Below, one piece after another: positions 8,158 to 16,538 of a stretch of 58,848 nt of DNA. Position 1 is the first letter of the stretch. Every line of letters begins with the position of its first letter. The position numbers were made by a program, and so were the translations under genes. A model generated the notes under the pieces. It had not been told where the DNA came from and did not search any database. It worked only from the letters and a program-made list of their open reading frames with translations. The stretch is taken from NCBI GenBank assembly GCA_043816955.1, contig JBDRHL010000140.1, forward strand, positions 1-58,848. The letters run 5' to 3'. Source of the DNA: JBDRHL01 sp043816955. GTDB taxonomy: Bacteria > Planctomycetota > Phycisphaerae > Sedimentisphaerales > CAYZTY01.

Positions 8158-8838
8158 ATGGTCAGATGTTTGTTGTTTGTATTACTTGTGATGGTATCTT
8201 TCTGGCTGTCCGGCTGTGTCTACAGCGACGAGCCTATCCCGGAAATCATTACAGAATCCGGGCCGTACATCATCAGGCCTTTACCCGGCGAATCGGTTGA
8301 AATTACTCCGCCCGCCCCAATTCCACAGTTACCCACTGAGGGGGGTATCCCGTCAGGTTGGATTCCTGAAAGGGAGGACGCCAGAAGATGGAAGGGAATA
8401 GTAATACACCATTCCGATAGCTTCTACGGCAGCGCAGCACAGATGGACAAATACCACAAATCGATCGGCTGGGACGGCCTTGGATACCATTTTGTCATTG
8501 ATAACGGTGTCTACAATAACGGTTATGGCAAGCCCGACGGTCTTGTCGAAGTCGGATACCGCTGGCGCAATCAGATAGAAGGTGCTCACTGCCGGGTTAA
8601 CGGACGTGATAATAATTATTGGAATGAGCATACCATTGGTATCTGCCTGGTAGGTGATTTTAATAAAAGCTACCCAACTGAAAAACAGTGGCAATCCGCT
8701 CTGAAACTCGTGCGTTTTCTCCAGAAACGCTACAGTATACCCACCAATAAGATAGTGGGCCATCGTGATGTCAAGCCCACCGACTGCCCGGGCAGGAATT
8801 TTTCCATGACCCGTTTCAAGGCCGGCCTTGGATACTGA
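8158..8838 (+). CDS. Lipoprotein N-acetylmuramoyl-L-alanine amidase
   Basis: Amidase_2/PGRP-type zinc amidase of 226 aa that cleaves the MurNAc-L-Ala bond of peptidoglycan. The N-terminus is a lipoprotein signal ending in lipobox LSGC (~17-20), placing it on the periplasmic face of a membrane. Zinc ligands visible: His in GIVIHHS, His in IVGHRDVKPTDCPG and the Cys in DCPG. GWDGLGYHFVIDNG is the substrate-pocket strand. ATG 8158 was preferred to GTG 8143 because it follows AAAGGG and begins the signal peptide directly. It may act in cell-wall recycling or remodelling. Confidence 0.85.
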   Translation: MVRCLLFVLLVMVSFWLSGCVYSDEPIPEIITESGPYIIRPLPGESVEITPPAPIPQLPTEGGIPSGWIPEREDARRWKGIVIHHSDSFYGSAAQMDKYHKSIGWDGLGYHFVIDNGVYNNGYGKPDGLVEVGYRWRNQIEGAHCRVNGRDNNYWNEHTIGICLVGDFNKSYPTEKQWQSALKLVRFLQKRYSIPTNKIVGHRDVKPTDCPGRNFSMTRFKAGLGY

Positions 8839-9039
8839 TTTTTTCCGGCGGCATACTTACTTTTTTCCCTCAGGCCAAGATGGCATCTGTCGAGATGTAT
8901 GTCCGATAACAGCGGCCTGGCTGCCGAAAAAACCTGCCGCAGCATAAAAAGTGTGCGATTATAACATTTCCCGCAAGCGCTCCCCTGATTTAGTCGAAAA
9001 CTTTGGTGGTATCGATAGTTCTAAATAAGGGAGCACGAC

Positions 9040-9492
9040 ATGTACGACTCACTGTCTTCACCCGGCTCTATACTTAACGAACAAACCGCCAGGCAGGTAT
9101 TCGACATCCTGCCTCAACCTGATTGGCTGATGGTAATCATTGGAAGCGATGGCAGTTGCTGGCCCAGTGACTCGAACGCATTCCAGAACTTCGATACCGA
9201 TGTCATCAAACAGCTTTGTTCGAGGATAGACGACGGCGAAGAGCCTGTGATCCGGCAGATTGGCCGGTATGCTGTTATCATCACAGACCTTGCTGCCGAG
9301 CAAGTCAAATGCGGTTATGTCATGATCGCGCTGCAGAGATACGACATGGAATGGCTGATCGACAATACCGAGATTTTCGAGTTTATACTCGACCAGGTAA
9401 ACCTTATAACCAGGCTTATCGAAAAAAACAACCACCTCTACGAGCTGCAATTAAAAATGTCAAGTGGAACTGCACGGGAACAGGTTAATTAG
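9040..9492 (+). CDS. Hypothetical protein, 150 aa
   Basis: Not recognised. Acidic soluble protein without signal peptide or membrane segments. An N-terminal helix (TARQVFDILPQPDWLMVIIGSDG) leads into alternating strands (YAVIITDL, CGYVMIALQ) and a long amphipathic C-terminal helix (EFILDQVNLITRLIEKNNHLYELQLKM). The pattern recalls a small PAS/GAF-like sensory domain followed by a signalling helix, but this is a guess. It follows a 200-bp gap and precedes the GH10-like gene by 170 bp; each probably has its own promoter. Confidence 0.6.
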   Translation: MYDSLSSPGSILNEQTARQVFDILPQPDWLMVIIGSDGSCWPSDSNAFQNFDTDVIKQLCSRIDDGEEPVIRQIGRYAVIITDLAAEQVKCGYVMIALQRYDMEWLIDNTEIFEFILDQVNLITRLIEKNNHLYELQLKMSSGTAREQVN

Positions 9493-9559
9493 CCTTGACG
9501 ACCGATAGTGGTTAACAAGCGTCATACCAAGCAGTTGTCAGTCCTGCCGGTAATTTAGG

Positions 9560-9587
9560 TTGATTTACTCGCCGTAAATGCTATAAT
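9560..9587 (+). promoter_or_regulatory. Sigma70-like promoter of GH10-like gene
   Basis: TTGATT (9560-9565), a 16-bp spacer and TATAAT (9582-9587). The predicted leader contains a perfect 7-bp inverted repeat GTCCGGA/TCCGGAC (9610-9616/9629-9635) followed 12 nt later by TTTTT, so an attenuator hairpin is possible. Confidence 0.55.
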
Positions 9588-9664
9588 TTGACCGTAGTTA
9601 GCGGTTCGGGTCCGGAGGCTGGGAAAAATCCGGACAGCGGGCCTTTTTACGGATAAGGTAAACA

Positions 9665-11143
9665 ATGAAGTTCAAGGTATTCAAACAAGGAAATGCTGCT
9701 GACGAATTTTCCCTGTGCGGTGTCTATCTTTTCGGTCCGGAAGGAATTCCAACTCGTTCGGCTGGTCCGGTTACATTCAAGGACGGGATTATCCAGTGCA
9801 CCAAGCGAAATACCGAGGCGGCGGGCATAGCTTTGCTCTGGCCGATCGAAGGGTTTGGAAGGATACTTTTGTCCACAACCAGGCTGCCGGACAAGGATAT
9901 ACTGTATAATCTAAATGTTGAGCTGGCACGCGCAAAGCTGATGCAGATCACCACAAAGCGCGAAGACTGGTCATTATTTGATGATTCGAACGATTCGAAC
10001 GGCACGGGGCATGAAGCACAGAACTTTTTCATTCAGGCAGTTCAGAATATCTCAGAACCTCCTGTAGCTGCAAAACTGGCTGATGAATCTCTCTCAAAGG
10101 CTATGGTATTTGGTGAGGAACTCACCATCAGACATGCTGAGATGTGTTTTCAGGCAAGACTTAAAAGCCGTAACTTCGGCAGGGGAAGTCTGGGCTGCTG
10201 TATAGATCCGAAGCGGATCACAGAGCCCGAGTATCTGGAAAAACTGACCGGTACATTCGGTTTTGTTACCGTTCCGATAAACTGGGCTCAGATCGAGCCA
10301 TGGCGCGGAAACTGGAATTTTACCATGATCGATAAGTGCGTGGAAGTTCTGCGTCGAAAGAGACTGGCAATCTGCATCGGGCCGCTGCTGCAGTTTTCCG
10401 CCCGGGATGTACCCCAGTGGCTGCTCGCCGGAGAAGGCGGTTTTGAAAAAATTCGTGAGGCTGCCTTCCAGTTCGTTACAAAAATCACCAGCCGATATTC
10501 CAAACATGTGCACGCATGGAAGGTCGTAAGCGGGATTAATGCGATGAATTGTTTTGGCTTCGGCTTTGAGCAGGTGCTCGAGATAACACGGGCAGCAAGT
10601 CTGGCGGCCCGGGGCACCAGCGACAGGTCTTTGAAAATTATTGAGATTACCTGTCCCTGGGGAGAGTATTACGCCGACAGCCCCAATACAATACCGCCTC
10701 TGGTATATGCCGACATGGTCGTGCAGAGCGGCATCGGTTTCGATGCTTTTGCCCTGCCGCTCGAATTCGGCAAAAACCAGCCCGGAATGCATCTTCGCGA
10801 TCTGATGCAGGTATCTGCGGTTATTGACAGGTTTGCTTCCCTGAACAGGCCCCTGCATATCACCGCTGTTGCAGTGCCTGACAGAAACGGCTCGGGTGAT
10901 GATAGCTGCGAAAAGGCGGGCTTGTGGCATAGCGGATGGGATGAGTCCCTGCAGGGCCAGTGGACCGAACAGTTGTACAAAATTGCCCTGAGCAAACCCT
11001 TTGTTAATACCGTCACATACTCCGATTTTGCAGACATCCCGGATCAGAAGATAACCGGTTGCGGGCTGTTGACCGGGCAGTTGACACCTAAAAAAGTCTT
11101 TCGGGTCATCGGAAAGCTTCAGAAGTTGATTATGAACAGGTAA
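9665..11143 (+). CDS. Degenerate GH10 (xylanase-fold) protein
   Basis: Protein of 492 aa with an N-terminal beta domain (~1-150) and a C-terminal (beta/alpha)8 domain resembling GH10 endo-xylanases. FGFVTVPINWAQIEPWRGNWNF matches the GH10 strand that normally reads F..xTxEN.xKW. HVHAWKVVSGIN aligns with the acid/base motif WDVVNE, but the Glu is absent. RPLHITAVAV aligns with the nucleophile motif ITELD, again without Glu. With both catalytic residues missing it is probably a carbohydrate-binding or signalling pseudo-enzyme. There is no signal peptide, so it is likely cytoplasmic. ATG is preceded by GGATAAGG. The alignment is by eye. Confidence 0.65.
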   Translation: MKFKVFKQGNAADEFSLCGVYLFGPEGIPTRSAGPVTFKDGIIQCTKRNTEAAGIALLWPIEGFGRILLSTTRLPDKDILYNLNVELARAKLMQITTKREDWSLFDDSNDSNGTGHEAQNFFIQAVQNISEPPVAAKLADESLSKAMVFGEELTIRHAEMCFQARLKSRNFGRGSLGCCIDPKRITEPEYLEKLTGTFGFVTVPINWAQIEPWRGNWNFTMIDKCVEVLRRKRLAICIGPLLQFSARDVPQWLLAGEGGFEKIREAAFQFVTKITSRYSKHVHAWKVVSGINAMNCFGFGFEQVLEITRAASLAARGTSDRSLKIIEITCPWGEYYADSPNTIPPLVYADMVVQSGIGFDAFALPLEFGKNQPGMHLRDLMQVSAVIDRFASLNRPLHITAVAVPDRNGSGDDSCEKAGLWHSGWDESLQGQWTEQLYKIALSKPFVNTVTYSDFADIPDQKITGCGLLTGQLTPKKVFRVIGKLQKLIMNR

Positions 11144-11170
11144 CAGGAATTAGTATATCAGACAGATAAA

Positions 11171-11530
11171 TTGCTTGATACCTTGGACAAAAATCAGATT
11201 CGGGTTTTGAACTTCGGTTTTCTCATTGCTGCGGCTGTCTGTGCAGTGTTAACCATTTTTTTCGCCACACAGTACTTCCTGCATTCTCTGCCGGTCGACG
11301 GGCAGTTTGCTACGGGCAGAATAAACCCGAACTATGCATCGGTCGAAAGCCTGGTAAGGCTGCCGGGAATCGGGACAACCCGGGCAGAAGCGATCGTTCG
11401 TTACAGGCAGGATGTTGTCGGCGACAGCAACTGTCAGATTGCTTTTCGCGATTGCAACGATCTGGTCAAAGTCAGTGGGATAGGGCCGAAAACTGTCGGG
11501 AAAATATCCCGATGGTTCATTTTTAACTGA
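11171..11530 (+). CDS. ComEA-like helix-hairpin-helix protein with TM anchor
   Basis: Protein of 119 aa: one N-terminal membrane helix (~14-38, LNFGFLIAAAVCAVLTIFFATQYF), then two helix-hairpin-helix units, the first RLPGIGTTRAEAIVRYR and the second KVSGIGPKTVGKISRW. Such proteins bind DNA non-specifically; ComEA does so at the outside of the membrane during DNA uptake. No competence genes are nearby, so uptake is only a possibility. No ATG is available; TTG 11171 is the likely start, with a weak ribosome-binding site. Confidence 0.75.
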   Translation: MLDTLDKNQIRVLNFGFLIAAAVCAVLTIFFATQYFLHSLPVDGQFATGRINPNYASVESLVRLPGIGTTRAEAIVRYRQDVVGDSNCQIAFRDCNDLVKVSGIGPKTVGKISRWFIFN

Positions 11531-11594
11531 TCCGGTTTAATAGCCGTGAAAGATTATCTAATGCAAATTGGAAATTCGAAAGGTTTGCTGAACA

Positions 11595-12086
11595 ATGAGT
11601 GACTGGCAGATTAATAAGCCGTTAGGAAGGTGTTTCGGGACAGGCAGGGACATCGGGCCTGATGAGGAATATTATGCCGCTCTTGTGGAAACTGCCGAGG
11701 GGTTCGAACGGCGGGATTTCAGTCCTGAATACTGGCAGCAGGCCGAACCGCAGGTTTATTGTTTCTGGAAAAGCAGGCTTCCACATCCGGGAAAAAAAAG
11801 AAAACAGATGTTCATCGACGACGAAATGCTTGTAACGTTTTTCGAACGCCTGGCGAAAGAAACAGACGACGAAAAAATCAAATTCAGATTTGTTCTGGCG
11901 CTGGTGCTGATGCGCAAGCGCATCATAAAATATGATTCAAGCCGGCTTGAAAACGGCCGGGAAATTTGGCACGTCAGGTTCGTCCGTGAAAAAGAGCTTA
12001 TTGATGTGGTCAATCCCAACCTCAACGAGGAGCAGATCGAGCAGTTATCTTCACAGATTGGAGAAATCCTGCAGGTGGACCTGTAA
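11595..12086 (+). CDS. Conserved planctomycete-type hypothetical protein
   Basis: Protein of 163 aa with no annotated domain that I recognise. It begins LGRCFGTGRDIGPDEEYYAALVETAEGFERRDFSPEYW, a pattern I associate with a protein found across planctomycetes; the rest is helical (DDEMLVTFFERLAKET, RFVLALVLMRKRIIKY) with a strand pair REIWHVRFV. No signal peptide. The stop is 3 bp before the start of the downstream lipoprotein gene, so the two are translated from one message and may work together. Confidence 0.7.
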   Translation: MSDWQINKPLGRCFGTGRDIGPDEEYYAALVETAEGFERRDFSPEYWQQAEPQVYCFWKSRLPHPGKKRKQMFIDDEMLVTFFERLAKETDDEKIKFRFVLALVLMRKRIIKYDSSRLENGREIWHVRFVREKELIDVVNPNLNEEQIEQLSSQIGEILQVDL

Positions 12087-12089
12087 CAA

Positions 12090-12986
12090 ATGAAGGTATC
12101 CTTAAGACGATACAGGTTTACAGCGACATTTCTTTTGGCCTTTTTTGCCTTTTCGGGAGGCTGCAGCAGGCTGTCTTCAAAGGAGATCACTCCTTGCCCG
12201 CCGAAACAGACTGTAGAACAGGTCTTCTCGCAGGCCCAGGCGCACAGCAGAGGCTTCCTGCCGTTGCGCGCCTCGGGCAGATGCAGACTGCACTTCCATG
12301 ACGAAAAGGGCAAAGAGTATAAGGAAGACCTCTCGATTAAGCTGCTGGTTTATCCGCCTCGGCGAATCTACCTGCAGGGCGATGCCCTGATTCCCAAAGC
12401 CCTTATCCTCGGTGCAAACGATGAGGATTTCTGGGTCTGGGCCAAACCCAAAGAGATCGACAGCTACTGGTGGGGTAAAATGGATTCTCCCTGCCTGGCT
12501 CAGATGCTCCTCAATCCCAATACCTTCCTTGAATCGCTGGGAATCCTCACATTTCAGTCAGCCGGCGCCCAAAGTAAAAAATGGACGCTGGCCGGACAGG
12601 GGCGATTTGATATTCTCCAGGAATATAGTGATGACGGCACACTGCAAAAGAAGGTCTATCTTGACAGATGTGATTATCTTGTCCGAAAGATTGAGTACTT
12701 CACATCGGGGGTAAAACCGGCAATCGTAGCCGAACTTGACAACTACACGCAGGTGCGCAAAGAGTTTTTTGTCCCTGCGAACATTACTATCCAATGGCGG
12801 GGACAAAACAGCAAATCCGATTCTGCTGTTATAAAGCTTCGCCCCGGCAGCATGAAAATCCCTGACCTTTCGCAGAGTAAACAGGACAGGCTCTTCACCA
12901 GGCCTGTCCCCAAAGATGTCGCCAACATATACGAAATCGACGAGGATTGCCAGGTCCGCAGACAACCTGCCATCCAGGAACATTGA
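12090..12986 (+). CDS. Lipoprotein, LolA/LolB-like fold
   Basis: Protein of 298 aa with an N-terminal signal and lipobox SGGC (~22-25). The mature part alternates long beta strands (LRASGRCRLHFHD, DLSIKLLVYPPRRIYLQGD, DFWVWAKPKEIDSYWWG, KKVYLDRCDYLVRKIEYF), which fits the half-barrel of the LolA/LolB/DUF4292 group of periplasmic lipid-handling proteins. Its exact role is unknown; outer-membrane lipoprotein or lipid transport is an inference from fold and localisation. Coupled to the preceding hypothetical gene. Confidence 0.65.
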   Translation: MKVSLRRYRFTATFLLAFFAFSGGCSRLSSKEITPCPPKQTVEQVFSQAQAHSRGFLPLRASGRCRLHFHDEKGKEYKEDLSIKLLVYPPRRIYLQGDALIPKALILGANDEDFWVWAKPKEIDSYWWGKMDSPCLAQMLLNPNTFLESLGILTFQSAGAQSKKWTLAGQGRFDILQEYSDDGTLQKKVYLDRCDYLVRKIEYFTSGVKPAIVAELDNYTQVRKEFFVPANITIQWRGQNSKSDSAVIKLRPGSMKIPDLSQSKQDRLFTRPVPKDVANIYEIDEDCQVRRQPAIQEH

Positions 12987-13078
12987 CATTTTATTTCAGT
13001 GGCAGGATTGGCAACTTGTAACCTATGCGGAGTCTTGATATTCTGTTGGCGAATAATATTTTCTAAAAGAGCGGTGCT

Positions 13079-13969
13079 ATGACAAAAACGGATTTGGCAG
13101 AACGGATCAGCTGGGGGATCTTTATTCTCGATGGGGCAATGGGCACGCAACTGATCGAGCGGGGTGTTCCTGCCGGAATATGCAGCGACGAGCTTAATCT
13201 CAATTCACCAAATATTGTCTCGCAGATTCACAAGGCATATTTCGATGCGGGCAGTAACGCGGTAATTACAAATACTTTTGGCGCAAACCGCTTCGCTCTG
13301 CAGCGTCACGGCCTTTCTGAAAAGGTACAGCAGATAAATACCGCAGGAGCTGAAATTGCACGCAAAGCTGCAGGCCCTGATCGTTATGTCCTCGGCGATA
13401 TCGGCCCGACTGGTGATTTTCTCGAACCGGTTGGAACTCTAAAGGCCGAAGACATGAAAGCGGCATTTGCTCAGCAGGCCGGTGCTCTGTCAGCAGGGGG
13501 GGTAGACGGCTTTATTGTCGAAACAATGACCGACCTGAATGAAGCTGTAGCCGCTGTACAGGCGATCAGGTCTGTTTCCGATCTTCCCATATTTGTTTCG
13601 TTTTCCTTCGATGCTGTCGGTGACGATTTCAAAACAATGATGGGCCTGGATGTCAAATCCGCTGTTGAAAAAATATCTTCATTGCCTGTACAGGCAGCCG
13701 GTTTTAACTGCGGAACCGCCACAATGGCTCAGTATGTTGAACTGACAAAGCGGTTCGTCGCTGCTGTTCCGCCGAACATCGCGCTTTTGGCAGAACCCAA
13801 CGCGGGCAAACCGCAGTTAGTTAACAGCAGGACTGTGTACCGGCTGAGCGCCGGTGATTTTGCCGACTCCGCCCGGCAGATTCATGCGCTGGGCGTGAAA
13901 ATCATCGGCGGATGCTGCGGTACAGGCCCGGCGCATATCCAGGCAGTTGCAAAAATGTTAAAACAATAA
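13079..13969 (+). CDS. Homocysteine S-methyltransferase family protein
   Basis: Protein of 296 aa corresponding to the N-terminal (beta/alpha)8 homocysteine-binding module of MetH/BHMT. Signatures: LDGAMGTQLIERG (~18-30), TNTFGANR (~64), and the zinc thiolates in GFNCGT (~205) and the terminal GGCCGTGP (~279-286). It transfers a methyl group to homocysteine, or to a related thiol. Without the folate and cobalamin domains of MetH it needs a separate methyl donor: S-methylmethionine, betaine or a corrinoid protein. The stop is 15 bp from the M24-like gene on the same strand. Confidence 0.88.
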   Translation: MTKTDLAERISWGIFILDGAMGTQLIERGVPAGICSDELNLNSPNIVSQIHKAYFDAGSNAVITNTFGANRFALQRHGLSEKVQQINTAGAEIARKAAGPDRYVLGDIGPTGDFLEPVGTLKAEDMKAAFAQQAGALSAGGVDGFIVETMTDLNEAVAAVQAIRSVSDLPIFVSFSFDAVGDDFKTMMGLDVKSAVEKISSLPVQAAGFNCGTATMAQYVELTKRFVAAVPPNIALLAEPNAGKPQLVNSRTVYRLSAGDFADSARQIHALGVKIIGGCCGTGPAHIQAVAKMLKQ

Positions 13970-13984
13970 TTAAGGACGACAAAA

Positions 13985-15088
13985 ATGAAGGAGCAGGTTG
14001 CTGCCAATTATGAAAAAGTAAAACGATTTCTCGCCGATTACAGCCTTGACGGCATAGTTCTTGCAAGCCGTGCTAATTTCTCATGGTTTACCGCAGGAAA
14101 GCTCAATTATGTAAACGCTGCCGGCGAACTTGGTGTCGCCGCGTTGCTCATTACAAAGGATAATTGCATCTGCGTAACCAACAACATCGAACATGCCAGA
14201 ATACAACAGGAAGAAATGGACGGGACTGGAATCGAGGTAAGATCCGCTGAATGGTTCAATGCCGCGGCAACTAAAAAACTGTGGAAAGAGCTTACAGGAA
14301 GCGATCATCTCGCAGCCGATATCGATGTTACCGGCCTCGGCCTGCAACGGTTGCCCGCAGACTTTATGCGGCTTCGATATGAACTGTCTCAAAAGGCTGT
14401 AGATCAATATGAGGAGCTCGGAAAACTTGCCGCTGCCTGTCTGGAGCACACCGCTAAAAATATCAAAAAAGGCAGCAGCGAATTTGAAATCGCCGCCATG
14501 ATAAGCCATTACTGCCTTTCCAACGGTACGCGTCCATGGGTTATCCTCGTCGCCGCTGATGAGCGCATCAAAAAATATCGCCATCCAATTATGACCACTG
14601 CACGCGCCGAAAAAATGGCCGAGATGATCCTCTGCCTCGAACAGTATGGTTTAATTGTTTCAGCCACCAGGCTGGTAAGCTTCGGCCCCGTCGACAGCGA
14701 AATTGCCCAAAAACACCAGGCCGTTGTAAATATCGATACCGCCTTTATAAAATCCACCGTCCCAGGCGCAAAAATGTCCGATGTTTTCACCAAAGGCGTA
14801 AATGCCTATGCCGAAAACGGCTATCCCGGGGAATGGAAGCTTCATCACCAGGGCGGCCCGACAGGCTATGCACCGAGAGATTTCGTTGCAACATTCGACA
14901 CCGATGAAATCGTCACAGCCAACCAGGCCTTCGCATGGAACCCTTCGATAACAGGCACAAAAAGCGAAGACACCATAGTAGCAACGCACACCGGCCAGAT
15001 CATCGTCTCACAGGCAATCGACTGGCCCATGATCGAAGGAAAATGGCAGGGTAAAAAACTTCTCAGACCAGCCATCCTGATCAGATAA
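13985..15088 (+). CDS. M24-fold (aminopeptidase P/creatinase-like) protein
   Basis: Protein of 367 aa with an N-terminal creatinase-type domain (~1-130) and a C-terminal pita-bread domain. The five metal ligands of dinuclear M24 peptidases (D, D, H, E, E) are mostly changed. The DxG...DxTR region reads LEQYGLIVSATRLVSFG, HxxGH reads HHQGGPTGY, and the EPG region reads WNPSITG; only the final KSEDT keeps its Glu. It is therefore more likely a metal-independent creatinase-like hydrolase or a pseudopeptidase than a proline peptidase. Convergent with waaA, only 10 bp apart. Confidence 0.75.
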   Translation: MKEQVAANYEKVKRFLADYSLDGIVLASRANFSWFTAGKLNYVNAAGELGVAALLITKDNCICVTNNIEHARIQQEEMDGTGIEVRSAEWFNAAATKKLWKELTGSDHLAADIDVTGLGLQRLPADFMRLRYELSQKAVDQYEELGKLAAACLEHTAKNIKKGSSEFEIAAMISHYCLSNGTRPWVILVAADERIKKYRHPIMTTARAEKMAEMILCLEQYGLIVSATRLVSFGPVDSEIAQKHQAVVNIDTAFIKSTVPGAKMSDVFTKGVNAYAENGYPGEWKLHHQGGPTGYAPRDFVATFDTDEIVTANQAFAWNPSITGTKSEDTIVATHTGQIIVSQAIDWPMIEGKWQGKKLLRPAILIR

Positions 15089-15098
15089 CAATGCCGGG

Positions 15099-16415
15099 TC
15101 AATATCCCGTTACCGATTGTTGCCGGTCGAGTTTGACAGGCAGTTTGCTTATCGCTTCGACGCTTTTTGCTGTAGCCCCCTGATTTTGTCTTATTATCTC
15201 CTGCCCCCTGCGGGCGATCCCCTCGCGATACCCCTCATCTGTCAGGCATTTTTCAATCACAGCCGCAAGTTCCTCTTCATTGGCGACTTCCACCGCTCCG
15301 CCGCCGGCCAGCAGGGCGTCTACCGTCTGTTTGAAATTAAACGTATAAGGCCCAAAGATCGTGCACTTGCCCAGCGCCGCCGCCTCCATCATATCAGAAC
15401 CCCCCATCGGTACCAGGCTGCGCCCGACAAAAACAACCTTTGCAAGCGAGTAGAATCTTCGCAGGTCGCCCATCGTATCTCCAAGTATCACCGCCTCGCT
15501 GTTGACCTGCCCGGATGACTCGCCTTTCTTTATGCCGCTGTACCGCCTTAGCGCAAATCCCGCCTGCTCTATCATCTTTGCTGCTTCGTCGAACCGCTCC
15601 GGCTTGCGGGGCACTATCACCAGCCGCAGTTCCCCGAAGTTTTTTTTGACCTTGCTGAATACATCGAGTATGATTTTTTCCTCGCCAGGCCCTGTCCCGC
15701 CTGCTACCAGCAAAGGCTCGTGCGCGATTCCAAGCTTTTCCGCAAGCTCTTCAGCCCCGGCAGCGCTGTCAGCTATTTCAGCCGTGTCATACTTCAGAGA
15801 CCCCGTTACAATCACCTTGTCAGGGTCGCATCCAAGCATCCTGAAACGCCTGGCGTACTCCTCTGTCTGGGCAAGCACCAGGGCGACTTTCCGGAATATC
15901 GACCTGGCCGGAAACCTTATCGCGCGGTACCGGGGAAAGCTCCTGTCGCTTATCCGCCCGTTGACAACAACAATCGGCACAGCCCGATGCCATGCCGACC
16001 TGGTAAAATTCGGCCAGACCTCAAGCTCCATCAGCAGGCAGATCGCCGGCTGAATGTTATCGAATGCTTTTTCGATGATAAACGATAGATCAAGCGGAAA
16101 ATAAAAGACCCTGTGTTCAACCGCATAAAGCGCATGCGCCCTGGAAAAACCGGTATCCGTAGTGCTGCTTATCACAATCTCAAAATCGGCAAATACTTTC
16201 TTTAGTCCGGCAACAATAGTTTGTGTTGAGTTGACTTCGCCCACGCTGACAGCATGAATCCATATACAAGGTTTTTCGGGCTGCAGACGGTCGATATGCC
16301 CGAGACGCTCAGACCATCCGCTGCGATACCGGTTCTGCCGAATCGAGCGGTAAATCAGTTTGGGACTTAAAGCAAGAATTACCAGCAGATATACCAGATC
16401 AATGAGAAATCTCAT
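15099..16415 (-). CDS. waaA: 3-deoxy-D-manno-octulosonic acid transferase (WaaA/KdtA)
   Basis: GT30 glycosyltransferase of 438 aa, full length for the family, with an N-terminal membrane anchor (~1-25). It transfers Kdo from CMP-Kdo to the lipid A precursor at the inner membrane. Signatures: WIHAVSVGEVNS (~51-62, catalytic Glu in GE), ISSTTDTGFSRA, LLMELEVWPNF, and the C-terminal nucleotide-binding region GGSDMMEAAALGKCTIFGPYTFNF (~350). Its partners lpxD and lpxI are about 27 kb away in this window. Divergent from the MNT-HEPN gene. Confidence 0.93.
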   Translation of the reverse strand: MRFLIDLVYLLVILALSPKLIYRSIRQNRYRSGWSERLGHIDRLQPEKPCIWIHAVSVGEVNSTQTIVAGLKKVFADFEIVISSTTDTGFSRAHALYAVEHRVFYFPLDLSFIIEKAFDNIQPAICLLMELEVWPNFTRSAWHRAVPIVVVNGRISDRSFPRYRAIRFPARSIFRKVALVLAQTEEYARRFRMLGCDPDKVIVTGSLKYDTAEIADSAAGAEELAEKLGIAHEPLLVAGGTGPGEEKIILDVFSKVKKNFGELRLVIVPRKPERFDEAAKMIEQAGFALRRYSGIKKGESSGQVNSEAVILGDTMGDLRRFYSLAKVVFVGRSLVPMGGSDMMEAAALGKCTIFGPYTFNFKQTVDALLAGGGAVEVANEEELAAVIEKCLTDEGYREGIARRGQEIIRQNQGATAKSVEAISKLPVKLDRQQSVTGY

Positions 16416-16524
16416 GTATTTTCCTGATAAAATAACAGCTTTTCATCATAGCCCTGCACCCACAGCCTGTCAAACAAATGTTCGCTGTAAAAAATATGCT
16501 CCTTTCATAGCTAACGGTTTTGGA

Positions 16525-16530
16525 TATAAT
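16525..16530 (+). promoter_or_regulatory. -10 box of a probably leaderless transcript
   Basis: TATAAT ends only 8 bp before the ATG at 16539, so transcription would begin at or within two bases of the start codon. There is no Shine-Dalgarno (GGCCGGGT). The -35 is weak (TTTCAT 16 bp upstream). Confidence 0.45.
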
Positions 16531-16538
16531 GGCCGGGT

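Noticed and set aside
10094..10930. A 278-aa frame antisense to the GH10-like gene
   Set aside because: No domain or signal, and the sense frame has clear GH10 landmarks and a ribosome-binding site.
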